A stretch of 64,000 nucleotides of DNA. It comes from Typhlomys cinereus. Taxonomy: Eukaryota; Chordata; Mammalia; Rodentia; Platacanthomyidae. This document shows, in pieces, positions 1-9,960 of the stretch. The stretch covers positions 2,315,001 through 2,379,000 of the forward strand of contig JALPQD010000241.1 in the NCBI GenBank assembly GCA_023101885.1, read 5' to 3'. A model generated the notes under the pieces. The model was not told where the DNA came from, ran no database searches, and worked only from the letters and a program-made list of their open reading frames with translations. The position numbers and the translations under genes were made by a program. Positions within the stretch are counted from its first letter, which is position 1; every line of letters begins with the position of its first letter.

Positions 1-300
1 CTCCCTCCCTCCCTCCCTCCCTCCCTCCCTCCCTCCCTCCCTCCCGCCTTCCTCCCTCCCTCCCTCCCTCCTTCCGCCTTCACTCTCTCCTTTCTTCCCG
101 TCCTTTTTTCATTTCCTGCACCTTCCCCTCTTACTCTTTTTTTCTTCTCTTCTCTTCTCTTCTCTTCTCTTCTCTTCTCTTCTCTTCTCTTCTCTTCTCT
201 TCTCTTCTCTTCTCTTCTCTGCTCTCTCTTTCTCTCTCTCTCTCTCCTCTCCTCTCTTCTCTTACTCTCTCTCTCTCTCTCTCTCTCTCCTTTCTTTTCT
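1..300. repeat. Polypyrimidine simple-repeat block
   Basis: The + strand is nearly pure pyrimidine. It runs from a (CCCT)n block (about 1-80) through mixed C/T to about 16 units of TTCTC (about 140-222), then (TC)n tracts to about 290. The array probably continues left of the window. Such homopurine/homopyrimidine mirror tracts can adopt triplex structures; that property is general knowledge and not shown here. No coding content. Confidence 0.95.
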
Positions 301-750
301 CTCTCTTGCTTGCTTTCTCTTATCAAAGCATGAGTTTTGCAGAAAGGGAACCTGCGGGAAAGCATCAGAAGCCATGTGAAAGCAGGCTGAGCGCCGACCC
401 AAGTTTTCCATTCCCTCCCCGCCCTGTGATACCTTATTTGTCTTTTGGTGTTGCTGGCTACACTTCTACCAGAGAAACTGTGTCTGACTACAGCTGTCCC
501 ATCACAGGGATGGCGGCACAGTGTGTGGGGTCTCTGGCACCACAGAGAGTGCCAGGAGCCAGGTGGCCCTTTTGGATTCTCCAGCTTCAACCATGTCACT
601 CTCCCTTTGGTGTCTTATTATTTTCAGCCCATGTCCACCCCTTTAGGTGGACTTGACCTTCTGTCACTTGTAATCACTTCTTGTGATTTTAGGAGGTGGT
701 ACAGGCCGAAGGGCCCCGGAGCCAGCCTGTCTCTGTCCTTAGAGTTGGTC
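301..750. other. Unique sequence, nothing recognised
   Basis: Two overlapping open frames of 111-116 codons fall here (306-656 and 445-780). Neither has domain-like composition, a credible exon structure or a known motif. I see no repeat family. Treated as non-coding. Confidence 0.6.
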
Positions 751-754
751 TCTG

Positions 755-870
755 CTTCCTTCAGACAAGACCCTGAGTAAGTCACTCTGATCCTGGGCCT
801 CAGTTCCCCAGTCAGGAGGAGAAGAATGATGATGGAAGTCGGTAGGATTATGGGGAAGAAGACACGAGTT
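755..870 (+). mobile_element. MIR SINE fragment, sense
   Basis: The order of blocks matches the MIR core. A 'ctgagtaagtcactctgatc' block stands where MIR has its 'gggcaagtcacttaacctc' motif. It is followed by 'gggcctcagttcccc' and a purine-rich 'gaagaatgatgatgg' stretch. Divergence is high, as expected for a MIR copy predating the rodent radiation. Ends are approximate. Confidence 0.6.
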
Positions 871-1290
871 AATTTGCACAAAGGTCTAGCACAATTTATT
901 TCCTAATGAATCCATATTGAGGGTGATTAATATTAAAGGTTGCATTCTGAATCCAACCATTTGCACCAGCTGCTGCTCCAGATTGTTACCCAACTTCTCT
1001 GGAACATGCATGGGTTCTGCTCCCCACTTCTTTTGTCACCTTGGAGGGGTAAGACATTGCTTGGGTCTTGCCCATCTGGGGGTCTGAGGAAAAGTCACCC
1101 TCGGGTTACAAGGCCCACCACAGCCTTAGCCCAGCACTTCTGCCTCCTGAGTCTGGGATCCACGTGACAATCATTGAATAGACATCATGTAAGTCACTGT
1201 ATTCTTATTTTACAAATGATTAAATGGAGACCATGGAGATGTCTAGTTTCACGACAAATGTTAATTTCTCTACTCACTATTAGGGACAGA
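871..1290. other. Unique sequence, nothing recognised
   Basis: Mixed-composition DNA with one 75-codon chance frame (940-1167). I could not support any repeat, RNA gene or exon. Confidence 0.5.
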
Positions 1291-1294
1291 TGTG

Positions 1295-1480
1295 CATTAA
1301 GTATCATTGCTCTAGGTGCTTCCAGGCTGGTCATGTGACAGGGACTATTCTCCACATGTGGTTTCATTTCATTTTTACCATTATTATCTTTATGTTATAA
1401 TGGAGTGAACTGAAATTAGGAAGTTAAGTGACTTGCCAAAGTTTAGCATCTTCTGAAGATTTGTCGGATTCTGCAGGGAA
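1295..1480 (-). mobile_element. MIR SINE, antisense
   Basis: Reads as reverse-complement MIR. A 'ttaccattattatctttatg' block is followed by 'gaactgaaattaggaag', 'ttaagtgacttgccaaag' and a 'cggattc' end, matching the MIR order 'tgaggaaactgag...ttaagtaacttgcccaagg...gattcgaac'. Old and diverged. Positions 1481-1807 after it show nothing recognisable. Confidence 0.7.
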
Positions 1481-1807
1481 GCGCTCTCATACCCTGGAGT
1501 TGGTCTTTACTCTGTCTGTGTTATTTTCTAGCCCAGTCAGCCAGGGTCTGTGGTGGGTGCTGGGTCTCTCTCGAGAACTCTGATCCTAGACCCTCTTGCT
1601 GTGGGAACCTGCAGCCTTCTGGAGGGAGTTTGCCGATGTCAGGTTTGCACCAGATGGGTTTATTAAGCCAGTGTGGCTCTAACTGACTTTGTGGGCTCGG
1701 AACCTCTTTTCTAAGCCTCATGTATCTGTTGGCTCATTTCAGGGCCAATTTATCTGAGATTGGAGATACTTTAAACGTGAAATACCCCTCTCCCCCCAAA
1801 GAAGAGG

Positions 1808-1965
1808 GAGGGCTAGAGACATGGCACAGACATTAAGCCTCTGCCTCGCAAGCTGAAGGATCTGAGTTCAAATGCTGGGTCCCAAGTACAAATGGCCAAA
1901 ATCCCAGAGCAAAGCAAAGAGGAGGCAGAGTAACTCAGGATGAAGTCCTTTGGGCCTACACATGC
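1808..1965 (+). mobile_element. CA-tailed tRNA-headed SINE (family A), sense
   Basis: It opens with a tRNA-like head ('gggctagagacatggcacag', then 'aagcctctgcctcgcaagc') that includes a B-box-like 'gagttcaaatg'. It continues into the body shared by all family A copies here ('cccagagcaaagcaaagagg', then an 'actcaggatga' block). The 3' end runs directly into (CA)n. Ten recognisable copies of this family occur in the window. It resembles rodent tRNA-derived SINEs but is not standard mouse B2. Confidence 0.8.
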
Positions 1966-2532
1966 ATACACACACACACACACACACACACCTACACCCA
2001 GACACATACATGCACACACACATACATATATAACCACACATACATACACGCACCCCTCCACATACATACACACACATATATACACACACACACATACATA
2101 TATACACACATACATACACACACCACACATACATACACACATACATACACACATATATACACTATACCCACACACATACATGCACACACACATACATACA
2201 CACACATACACACACACACACATACATACACACAAACACACACACCTACACCCATACACATACGTGCACACACATACATATATATATATATACACACACA
2301 TACATACACACACCCCACACACACCCACACACATACATATATATACACACACATACATACACACACATACACACACACTACACCCATACACATACATGCA
2401 CACACATAAACACACATACATATATACACATATATACACATAATACATACATGCCCCCCACACCAACACACATACATACACACACTCCCCCCACATACAC
2501 ATATACACATACATATATATATATACACACGA
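1966..2532. repeat. Long (CA)n/(CATA)n microsatellite grown from a SINE tail
   Basis: About 565 bp of CA and CATA units with TATATA islands and CACC interruptions, starting exactly at the 3' end of the family A SINE. This placement suggests expansion of the SINE's own tail. The open frames across it on both strands encode only His/Thr-rich or Cys/Val/Tyr-rich repeats and are not genes. Confidence 0.95.
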
Positions 2533-2725
2533 AAGTAAAGAAAGAAGGAAGGAAGGAAGGAAAGAAAGAAAGAAAGAAAGAGGGAGGAAGGAAGGAAGGA
2601 AGGGAGGAAGGAAGGGAGGAAGGAAGAGAGGAAGAAAGAAACAGAGAAAGAAAGAAAAAGAGAAAAAAAAGAAAAAAGAAAGAAGGAAAGAAGGAAAGAA
2701 AGAAGGAAAGAAAGAAAGAAAAAGT
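2533..2725. repeat. (GAAA/GAAG)n polypurine array
   Basis: About 190 bp of uninterrupted purines in GAAG and GAAA units, directly after the CA array. Its first bases ('gaaagtaaagaaagaagg') resemble the 'caaagaagaggga' just 5' of the SINE at about 1797-1809. The array may have grown out of the SINE's target-site duplication; this is inference. Confidence 0.9.
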
Positions 2726-4270
2726 TGAGTCCAACTTCAAGTGTCTCTGACAGTGTCGGTCCTCACTCAGTGCCCCATGTCTCTCTGCCAAATTTCTTTT
2801 GTAACTTTCCGACCACTTCCCTGTCTTCCTCCCGCATGAATGCAGACACACCGTGCTCCTCTGCGCAATTTGACCTCATTTCTTCTGCACGCCCAACCCG
2901 TATTCTGCAAATATTCACCCGCGCCTGCTGCATTCCAGGACGCATCTCGTAAGTTTTCTCTTTATCAGAAGGGCATCTGTCTTTTTTTGGAAGTTTCCAT
3001 GCTCTGGAAGGAGGGGGATCTTTGAGATTTGCCTCTCTTGCTGCTCCAGGTACATGTGCACAGACCCCGGGGCCTTTCCATTTCAAGTGTGGGTGCTGGA
3101 CCAGGAGCCTCTGGGCCAGAGAAATGCAGAATTTCAGATCTCAACCAGACTTGCCGAGTCAGCACCTGCATTGTGAGGTCTTCGTGTTCTGTGGAAGCTC
3201 GGTGGAAGCAGGACACAAGGCACGACCGTTCCAGACGGTGTCCTCTTTGCTTGGGAGCTCATGTGACCCCATGCTTTTGACTCACTAGAGAAGCTGAACC
3301 CATATTTGGATGTGGGCCAAGCTTCCTCCATTAGTCACGCCCTAGAGAAGACACTCCAGGGCTTGTGCTGTACTGTAGAGACTCATTAATTAATTAATTA
3401 ATGGTTAATATGAAGCCAGAAGGCAACACAGTACACACAGATGTTTGTAAAGCACAAAAATGGAGGCAGTTTGATACTTCTGTAGGACGGGAGAGATGGT
3501 GACTCAGGTAAAGCAGGTGGGTGAAGGAGAGGTGTTGATCTAGTGAACCCTGAAGGATGCAAAGGAGTTTCCACTTGGACAGTGGGAGGAAGAGAGTATT
3601 TGTGATAAAGGGAATAGCTTGGGAGACACATAGAGACCAGAAATTACATGGTGGGTTTTAGAACAATAGGTGGAGGATCGTAGCTAAATCATGGGGCTTT
3701 GGGTGGCTTTGGCAAGGAGGTGGGATTAAGAAATAGGGTTAGGGAGGAGAAATCTGGTGGGAAATAGCAAGCTTTCCCAGAATCCCCGTGGAGTTCAAAG
3801 TCATCATCAAGTATTTACCTGAGGAAAAAGCTCAATGCATTATAGAAGCTGACTGTCTCGGCTCCTTGAAACGGCTCTGCAAGTCTGAGATCCTCTGCCA
3901 TGGGCTGGGCTGTGTGTGATCTGAGTGGATCAGAAGTTTGATTTGAACTGGATCACAGCTATCCATCCAAGTAGGAAGCAACAGCCCTGCAGTGGATGAT
4001 GTATGACTCGGCGATGTTGAGAGGCATGGAAGACCCCCAAAGGAGCACAGAAAGGTTTAACAAGGAAAAATGAGCTCTTACACCATCCTCGACCAGAGCA
4101 AGTGGTGTGGGGATTTGTGTTTGCTGTTTTTGAAATAGGTGTAAGAGAGGCCGGGGTTTCAGGAAAGCAGCATTAGCCAGAGAAAACTCATAGCAGTTCA
4201 AAGTCATACTGACTAGGGGATTCCTTTCTCTTCTTCCCTTTCATCTAAAAACTTTTATTACATTTACTTA
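2726..4270. other. Unique sequence with a short TTAA repeat
   Basis: Mostly unremarkable DNA. Positions 3385-3402 are (ATTA)n. The stretch 3400-3720 is purine-rich, with 'tagtgaaccctgaaggatgcaa' style text reminiscent of old mammal-wide repeats, but I cannot name a family. Open frames here are short and overlap on both strands with no recognisable domain. Confidence 0.5.
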
Positions 4271-4273
4271 TCT

Positions 4274-4275
<2 letters not shown>

Positions 4276-4313
<38 letters not shown>

Positions 4314-4316
4314 ACA
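4276..4316. repeat. (CA)n microsatellite
   Basis: About 20 CA units with one TCA interruption. No SINE head is recognisable beside it. Confidence 0.9.
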
Positions 4317-4970
4317 GAAAAATGATAGGACAACTTGTGGGAATCAGTTCTTTCTGTCTACCCTGTGGATTCTGATGGTTGCATTTGGATCTTCAAGCTT
4401 AAAGACAAGCACCGTGACCATCTTGCCATCCCTGCCATTTTGAATATACTAAGCTACATTACAAGTAATCCTGACAATTAGGAAAAGAAGCAGAAAACCT
4501 ACTCATAACCTCCACTGTGACACTGAAGCATGCCGATTATTTTCTTTATTTAAAACTAACTACATTCAGTATGCCCTTGTGTCATGCCTTTGACAGAGAC
4601 TGGCAAGTTGGTCATCAAAAATCTCTTTTTCACTTTCTGAGCGTGTACACACACATGTATGCTCTGAGCTTCCCTTGCGGGTGGGTGTGGTTACTTGGTA
4701 GTTCTGTTGAGAGTGGTTGTGATGGATCAAAAGACCCCGGAATGTTCTCCAGGTACTTCCCTGTACCACTGGCTGGTCCTATGCAGGGCTGATTTAAGAA
4801 ATACAGTTTAGGTTCATTGTGCTGATTAGTCTCCTGCACTCACGCAGAGCCTGGATTGGTGAACAATTTCTCATAGGCCTCTTGCAGAGGATGAAGAACA
4901 ATTCTTAGTGACATAGCAATCAAGAAGCTATAACTGGTTTGAGTATTGAGCTACTTATCATTTTTCACTT
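4317..4970. other. Unique sequence, nothing recognised
   Basis: Open frames of 67-91 codons on both strands overlap each other and have no recognisable motif. No repeat family identified. Confidence 0.5.
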
Positions 4971-4971
4971 T

Positions 4972-5112
4972 ACTAATTTATTTTTGAGATGGAGGCTCAA
5001 GTAGTCCAGACCTAACTTCAAAGTTACTGTGTAGATGAATCTGACCTTAAATTTATAACCTTCATACCTCTACTTGCCATGTGCAGGATTACAGGTGTGG
5101 ACTGCATTCAGA
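4972..5112 (-). mobile_element. B1 SINE (7SL-derived), antisense
   Basis: Reverse-complement B1 order: 'tttttgagatggaggctca', then 'ttactgtgtaga', 'ctgaccttaa', and 'caggattacaggtgtg'. Diverged and lacking a clean A-tail. B1 supports a rodent source. Confidence 0.7.
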
Positions 5113-5218
5113 AATCAAAAAAAGTTTTTATTTTCTTGATGGTTTCATAAACAAATACAATACATTTAGATTGTGTTCGCCCCTTACTACCCGATCCCAC
5201 TCCCCTTCTTTTCCTATT

Positions 5219-5546
5219 GCAAACCTCCTCCTCCTCCTCCCCCTCCTCTTCCTCCCCCTTTTCCTTTCTCCTCCCCCTCTTCCTCCCCCTCCTCCTCCTT
5301 CTTCTTCCTCCTCCTCCTTCCTCTTCATCCTCCTCCCCTTCTTCTTCCTCCTCCTCTTCTTCTTCCTCTTCTTTTTCTTCCTCCTCTTCCTCCTTCTCCT
5401 CTTTCCCTTCCTCTTCCTCTTTCTCTTTTCTTCTTGTTCTTCTTCTTCCTCCTCCTCCTCCTTCTCCTCCTCTTCCTTCTTCTCCTCCTCCTTCTCCTCC
5501 TCTTCCTTCTCTTCCTCCTCCTCCTTGTTCTTCTTCTTCTTTTTCC
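5219..5546. repeat. Long (CCT/TTC/TCC)n polypyrimidine tract
   Basis: About 325 bp in which the + strand is almost only C and T, made of CCT, TCC, TTC and CTT triplets with rare G interruptions (near 5433 and 5527). All six frames translate to Ser/Leu/Pro/Phe or Glu/Lys/Arg/Gly homopolymers, which explains frames of up to 179 codons. Not coding. Asymmetric tracts of this length can form H-DNA and stall replication (general knowledge). Confidence 0.95.
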
Positions 5547-7052
5547 CAGCTGATCTCCCTCCTACCCTCCTTGTCTTCTTGCTTGTGTGGTTCACTGAGT
5601 CGTAGTGATGTCTGTAATGGCACGTGTCTGAACACTTGCAGGAGCATGGATGCTCAATAGTGAGTACACTACCGAGGAAAGCAGCTTCTCTTCATTCCGT
5701 CCAGCATTAACCATAAGTACTCTCTCAGGGAGGTGAAATGTTCACAGGGCAAATCCTGCACAGGGCTTGTGGAAGTAGGCGCAGCTGTAGTGAGTTAGTT
5801 CATGGACACAGCAGCCCTATCACATCCAGAAAATACTTCTGACCCTTCCCCACGCTCTGACTGTCACGTGGGTTGCCTGTTACTTATTTGTGTAGTTATA
5901 TTCTCTGGCAGTGTCATTCATGAATACTATGCAGCCTCCCCTCACTCTGCTCTTACCTATTTTTCAGGACAGATTTTAATACAGAGAATTTCTGGGTTAA
6001 ATATCTAGGGTCTTCCTAGAACAGCTCTTCCAGGAATGTACACACTCAAGAGACTCAAGTAGAAGATGTCCCCCTTGTTTTGGTCCCATTGTTTCTGACT
6101 TATGGAAAATGGTGGGAATGTTGTAGAATCTTGCATCGTTTATGAAATCAAGAAGCTTTCTTTGATCCAGGATGTATAACCTCAAGCAAGGTTTTAATCT
6201 CTCAGTCTTAACTTCTTCACCTGTGAAACAGACAACATGGTAAAGCCTGCTCTCTGGGCTTTGAAGGAGGCATTGAAGGGGCATTGAAGGAGGTGATGGT
6301 GGTCAGGTGCTTTCTGTGGCATGGGGCATGTGACAAAGTTTCTCCACTGGACTGAGGTGAGACTGCCATCTTGACTACTGCTGTAGCTCTGCCACGGTGA
6401 CTGGTGCATGGTTTACCCTCAGGGTTTGTACTGAGCCTGGAGCAACATAAACAAACCTGTGTGTCTCAAATGGGGACCAGTGGACACTGAGTTGAAGAAC
6501 TAAGGAAGGCAGTGAGGAGGACCACACTAATCTAACTAACCCTTTAGTCCTCAGGTGCAGATTAAGCCATCTGTTCCCTGAAAGAGCAAGAGAAAAAGAC
6601 GTGGGAGAGAGGGTGGGGCATGTCCTGGCTCTTCAGCGTGTGCTCCGGGCTGCTCTATATTTGGACAACGACTCTCTTCTCTGAGGTTAATCCTCTTTGT
6701 TCCAGTCATCAGCCAAGGGATTAACTGCTTTAAACTCATTGGTCAGACAATGTGAGCTTTGTGCTTCCAAGGCTTGAGATTCAATGGGGTCAATGTCTGT
6801 TGCCCCAACACACAAGGATGCTCTGTGGGCCCTTCACCCCAGCTATTTTGTACGATGGGGAAGGACTGAGTGTCTGCCTGGGGCAGATTTGTGATCTAAA
6901 CCCCTGTTTCTGGCTTGGTGTTGTCTGCTGTATATTGTGCTGGTCACTCATGGAGGAGACAGGAAAAGTCACAACAATCTGTGGGGAGATTTTTATAGCC
7001 TTGTGAATTCTGTATCCTGTTTGGGCAAAGTGTCTATTGTGTGAAAAATCCA
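5547..7052. other. Unique sequence with a short tandem motif
   Basis: No repeat family or exon recognised over 1.5 kb. A small tandem motif occurs at about 6263-6295, where 'cattgaagg' recurs three times at 11-13 bp spacing. Open frames (up to 95 codons) have no recognisable domain. Confidence 0.5.
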
Positions 7053-7362
7053 ATGTAGGAGTTGGGGAGATGTTCGGTGGGTAAAATGCCTTTTATGCAA
7101 GCTTGGGGATCTGGGTTCAGATCCTCAGCACCCAGATTACAAACTATATGTGTTGGTACATGCCTGTAACGCCAGTTCTGAGAGGCACAGATGGGCAGAT
7201 CCCAGGGGCTTGCTGGCCAGTCAGCCCAGCTGAAATTGAGAGCTCCAGGTTCGGTGAGAGACCCCATCTCATACAAATCACATAGAGAAGCAATTGAGGA
7301 AGATGTGTGACATCATATGCACCTCTACAGTGCCCTTTCACACATGTGCACATGCATGTACA
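7053..7362 (+). mobile_element. Composite tRNA-headed rodent SINE (family B), sense
   Basis: The tRNA-like head ('ttggggagatgttcggtggg', then 'tctgggttcagatcctcagc') is followed by a B1/B4-like body: 'gcctgtaacgccag', 'gcttgctggccagtcagcc', 'gagctccaggttcggtgag', then 'gagaccccatctcat'. This body differs from family A. The 3' end passes into the CA-rich array. Confidence 0.75.
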
Positions 7363-7786
7363 ACATACCACACACACACACACACACATCCTACCACACA
7401 CACATACACCACACCCAGCAAACACACACACTCACACCCAACAAACACATACACACACATATCATACCACACTTACCCCCATAGACATACATGCACATCA
7501 CACCCCCTCCCCCACACAAAACAAACACATACACCCACACCCAACAAACATACACATACATGCATTGCACAAATCACACCACACACTTACCCCCATAGAC
7601 ATACACACCACATCACACTACACCCAACAAACACACACACTCTTCCAACAAACACACACATACTCAACAAACACACATATACACATTGCACATATCATAC
7701 CACACACTTACCCCCCATAGACATACACACCACATCACACACATATTATACCACACACACATACACTACACCATACCATACCATAC

Positions 7787-7838
<52 letters not shown>
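7363..7838. repeat. CA-rich array with an embedded minisatellite of about 115-121 bp
   Basis: CA-dominated DNA in which a longer unit recurs. The motif 'acttacccccatagacatac' (or a version with one extra C) starts at 7471, 7585 and 7706, giving periods of 114 and 121 bp. Each copy is followed by 'cacatcaca' and, in two of them, by 'cccaacaaacacacaca' text. The end (7785-7838) is pure (CA)n. His/Thr-rich open frames here are artefacts. Confidence 0.85.
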
Positions 7839-7839
<1 letters not shown>

Positions 7840-8461
7840 TCAAAGTCTATCGTTTTCCCTTGCTAGTAGATGAAGGGTGTTGAAACACTCTTCAGGGGCT
7901 GAGCACTCCTGTGATTTTCCAAATATGTGTGTCCACTCTGGACTGAAGGAACTCTGCCTGGCCCAGCTGGGGTCTGTGTCTAGATTCAAGGACCCATAAC
8001 TGTGAGTCCTGAGACTGTATGTAATGAAGGAAATTGGGGAGTTGTTATTGCAGGAAGGGAACTTGGTTTCTGGACAGGCAAACCCCACAGATACCTACCC
8101 CACACAGAGCTGACTTCTCTTGCTGACATAAAGCTCTTTTGGTGTTAGCTTTGTGGAAGAATATCAAAGACTTTCAAAGCCCAGCTGTTTCTCTACCTTC
8201 TCTTCCTTTTCTAAGATGTTCAAGTTTTCATGACCGTCTGGCTTACTCTAGACCTGTATCTTAAAAATTAAAACTCACATAATTCAAAGGTAGAAATTTC
8301 TTCTTAACTTTTGTTTATACCAATTCATCTAGCTAGTGTTTGCTGACTGCCAATATGCTAATTTTAGAGTAAGTGGTGGGCACAAGGAAGACATGATCTC
8401 AGGAGGTATACAGCCCAGCAATTTGTAAGGAAGTTCTGGGAATGCAAACACATAAACATGG
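7839..8461. other. Unique sequence, nothing recognised
   Basis: Moderately AT-rich DNA without an identifiable repeat, exon or RNA gene. Confidence 0.5.
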
Positions 8462-8703
8462 GCAAGGGAGATGGTTCAGAGGTTTAAAGTCTTTGCCTTC
8501 CAAGAAAAAGGACCTGAGTTTGGATCCCCAAATGTCATGTAAAAATGGCAATGACGTGTAATTCCAGCCCTGGAAGGAAGAACTTGGAAAATACCGGAGC
8601 AAAGTAATAAGGAAGTAGAGGATGATTCCCATTGTTACCTTTGGGCCTCTACAGGCACACACGTACGTACGTACGTACACACACACACACACACACACCA
8701 CAC
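8462..8703 (+). mobile_element. CA-tailed SINE (family A), sense, with (ACGT)n in the tail
   Basis: The tRNA-like head ('gggcaagggagatggttcag') is followed by 'ggacctgagtttggatcccc', then the family body ('ggagcaaagtaataaggaag', 'tagaggatgattccc'), then 'gggcctctacaggcacac'. The tail starts with (ACGT)n at 8661-8678 and then (CA)n. The self-complementary ACGT run is unusual among the copies here. Confidence 0.8.
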
Positions 8704-9635
8704 CTGCATGCACACATGCATCTGAAAAAAGATTTGCTTGGTTTACAGAAAGAAAAACCACATAAAAGATGCATAATACATGTACAATTTTTATTTTGCA
8801 CTCCTGAATCATTAGCTTGTTTTTAACTTAAAGACCTGTATGCTGGGTTGATGTTATCAGGGATACTAACTTCTTCAAAGGAAGGGGTACATCTGTGAAT
8901 CACATGCTGGAGAACATGACTGTGCACATATTCCTTGTACATCCAAAATCTTGACATTTGATAGAGAAAAAAATCCACCCTGAGACCATACTGCTTGCTA
9001 CTCTGTCCTTCTGAGGTGGAAGAGTGGGTGGCCTTCGTCGGCACTGCCACCGTCTGCTGGCTGTGAACAGGAGCTGGCACGACACTGGCTTTGTTGTCAT
9101 GTGGTAGTGTCTGAGCACGGGATGGCATATTGCCTTGCTGTTATCAAGTTATTTGTGCAATCCCAGCAGCTGGCTATGGTCTCATAATTTTCAGGAGAGA
9201 GGGAAAGAAGAAAAAAATGCCTTTGTTCATGAAAACAGGCAGAGAATGAGGCGTGCCGCACGTACCTCCTGCAGAATGGTGCGGGCTCTACTTCCTGACG
9301 GCAGGGCTTGCTCCTTGGTTAGAATTCCCAGTGGGACTGCCCCTCCGCCAAGCAGTTCTGGAAGGGAAGCCTGTCTCATCTTCTTTGCACGCACCATCAG
9401 AGCTGAAAAAATGGTCTCCCTTCTTGGGATCAGGTCAGGCTTGTAGTGATAGGGAACCCTTACCTGGCCATATGGACAGGCCATATGGCTCTGAGTCCAA
9501 GGTCGTATCAGAGAACAGACTTAGAGAGCAAGCAACCATCTTTTGTTCTTTTGGGTTTTTTTTTTCTTTTGTTGTTGCATGATAGCAAGAGTATCATGAG
9601 ATTACTAGTTTGACGCCGTCTCCTTCCCTCACTTG
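8704..9635. other. Unique sequence, nothing recognised
   Basis: Contains a short direct duplication around the palindrome CCATATGG (about 9466-9488) and a poly-T run near 9560. Open frames of up to 109 codons overlap on both strands and lack domain features. Confidence 0.5.
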
Positions 9636-9639
9636 CTCA

Positions 9640-9760
9640 TTTTGCTTAAGTGCTCTCTGCCTCAGTTTTCTTGCCTGAGAAACGACTTACTTGTCTCATA
9701 CAGTGGTTAACAGGGATGAGTGAGACAGGACAAAGCTGAGCACAGTTATAATGGACAAAA
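9640..9760 (+). mobile_element. MIR SINE fragment, sense
   Basis: 'ctctgcctcagttttcttgc', then 'ctgagaaacgac' and a downstream 'acagtggttaacagggatg' match the MIR central region. Diverged, with approximate ends. Confidence 0.55.
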
Positions 9761-9778
9761 AACAAGGGTGTTAGTTTT

Positions 9779-9960
9779 CACTGTAGAGTACTAATGCTGT
9801 CTGACAAATAGCTCCAATGATCTCAGTGGTTTTAGAGCGAATATTACTTGTGTAACTTGTGAATTTTCCAGAAAGATGGAGTGACTTTTAGACTGTGAGT
9901 CAAGTTCAGGTTTGCTAGACATGTCCCTTATTCAGCTTCCTGGATGCTACCAGAAGCTAC
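9779..9960. mobile_element. Possible hAT-type DNA transposon remnant
   Basis: 'ctgtctgacaaatagctcca', followed by 'ctcagtggttttagagcg' and 'aatattacttgtg', resembles the internal start of MER-type hAT elements and MLT-like termini ('gtaacaaattac...agtggcttaaaacaac'). Without clear terminal inverted repeats the class is uncertain. Confidence 0.3.

Noticed and set aside
1813..2528. Open frames of up to 233 codons on both strands (Cys/Val/Tyr-rich and His/Thr-rich).
   Set aside because: They translate a CA/CATA microsatellite; every frame lacks stops because of the repeat composition.
5081..5660. Five overlapping frames of 126-179 codons with Ser/Pro/Leu or Glu/Lys/Arg runs.
   Set aside because: Artefacts of the polypyrimidine tract, open on both strands at once.
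7363..7838. Regularly spaced repeats that might suggest a CRISPR-like array.
   Set aside because: The host is a mammal, the spacers are CA-rich relatives of one another, and no cas genes exist. It is a minisatellite.
7294..7866. A 190-codon His/Thr/Pro-rich frame.
   Set aside because: It lies inside the CA-rich array and shows simple-repeat periodicity only.
9466..9488. Tandem CCATATGG palindromes that resemble CArG boxes.
   Set aside because: A CArG box needs six A/T bases between CC and GG; here there are four.
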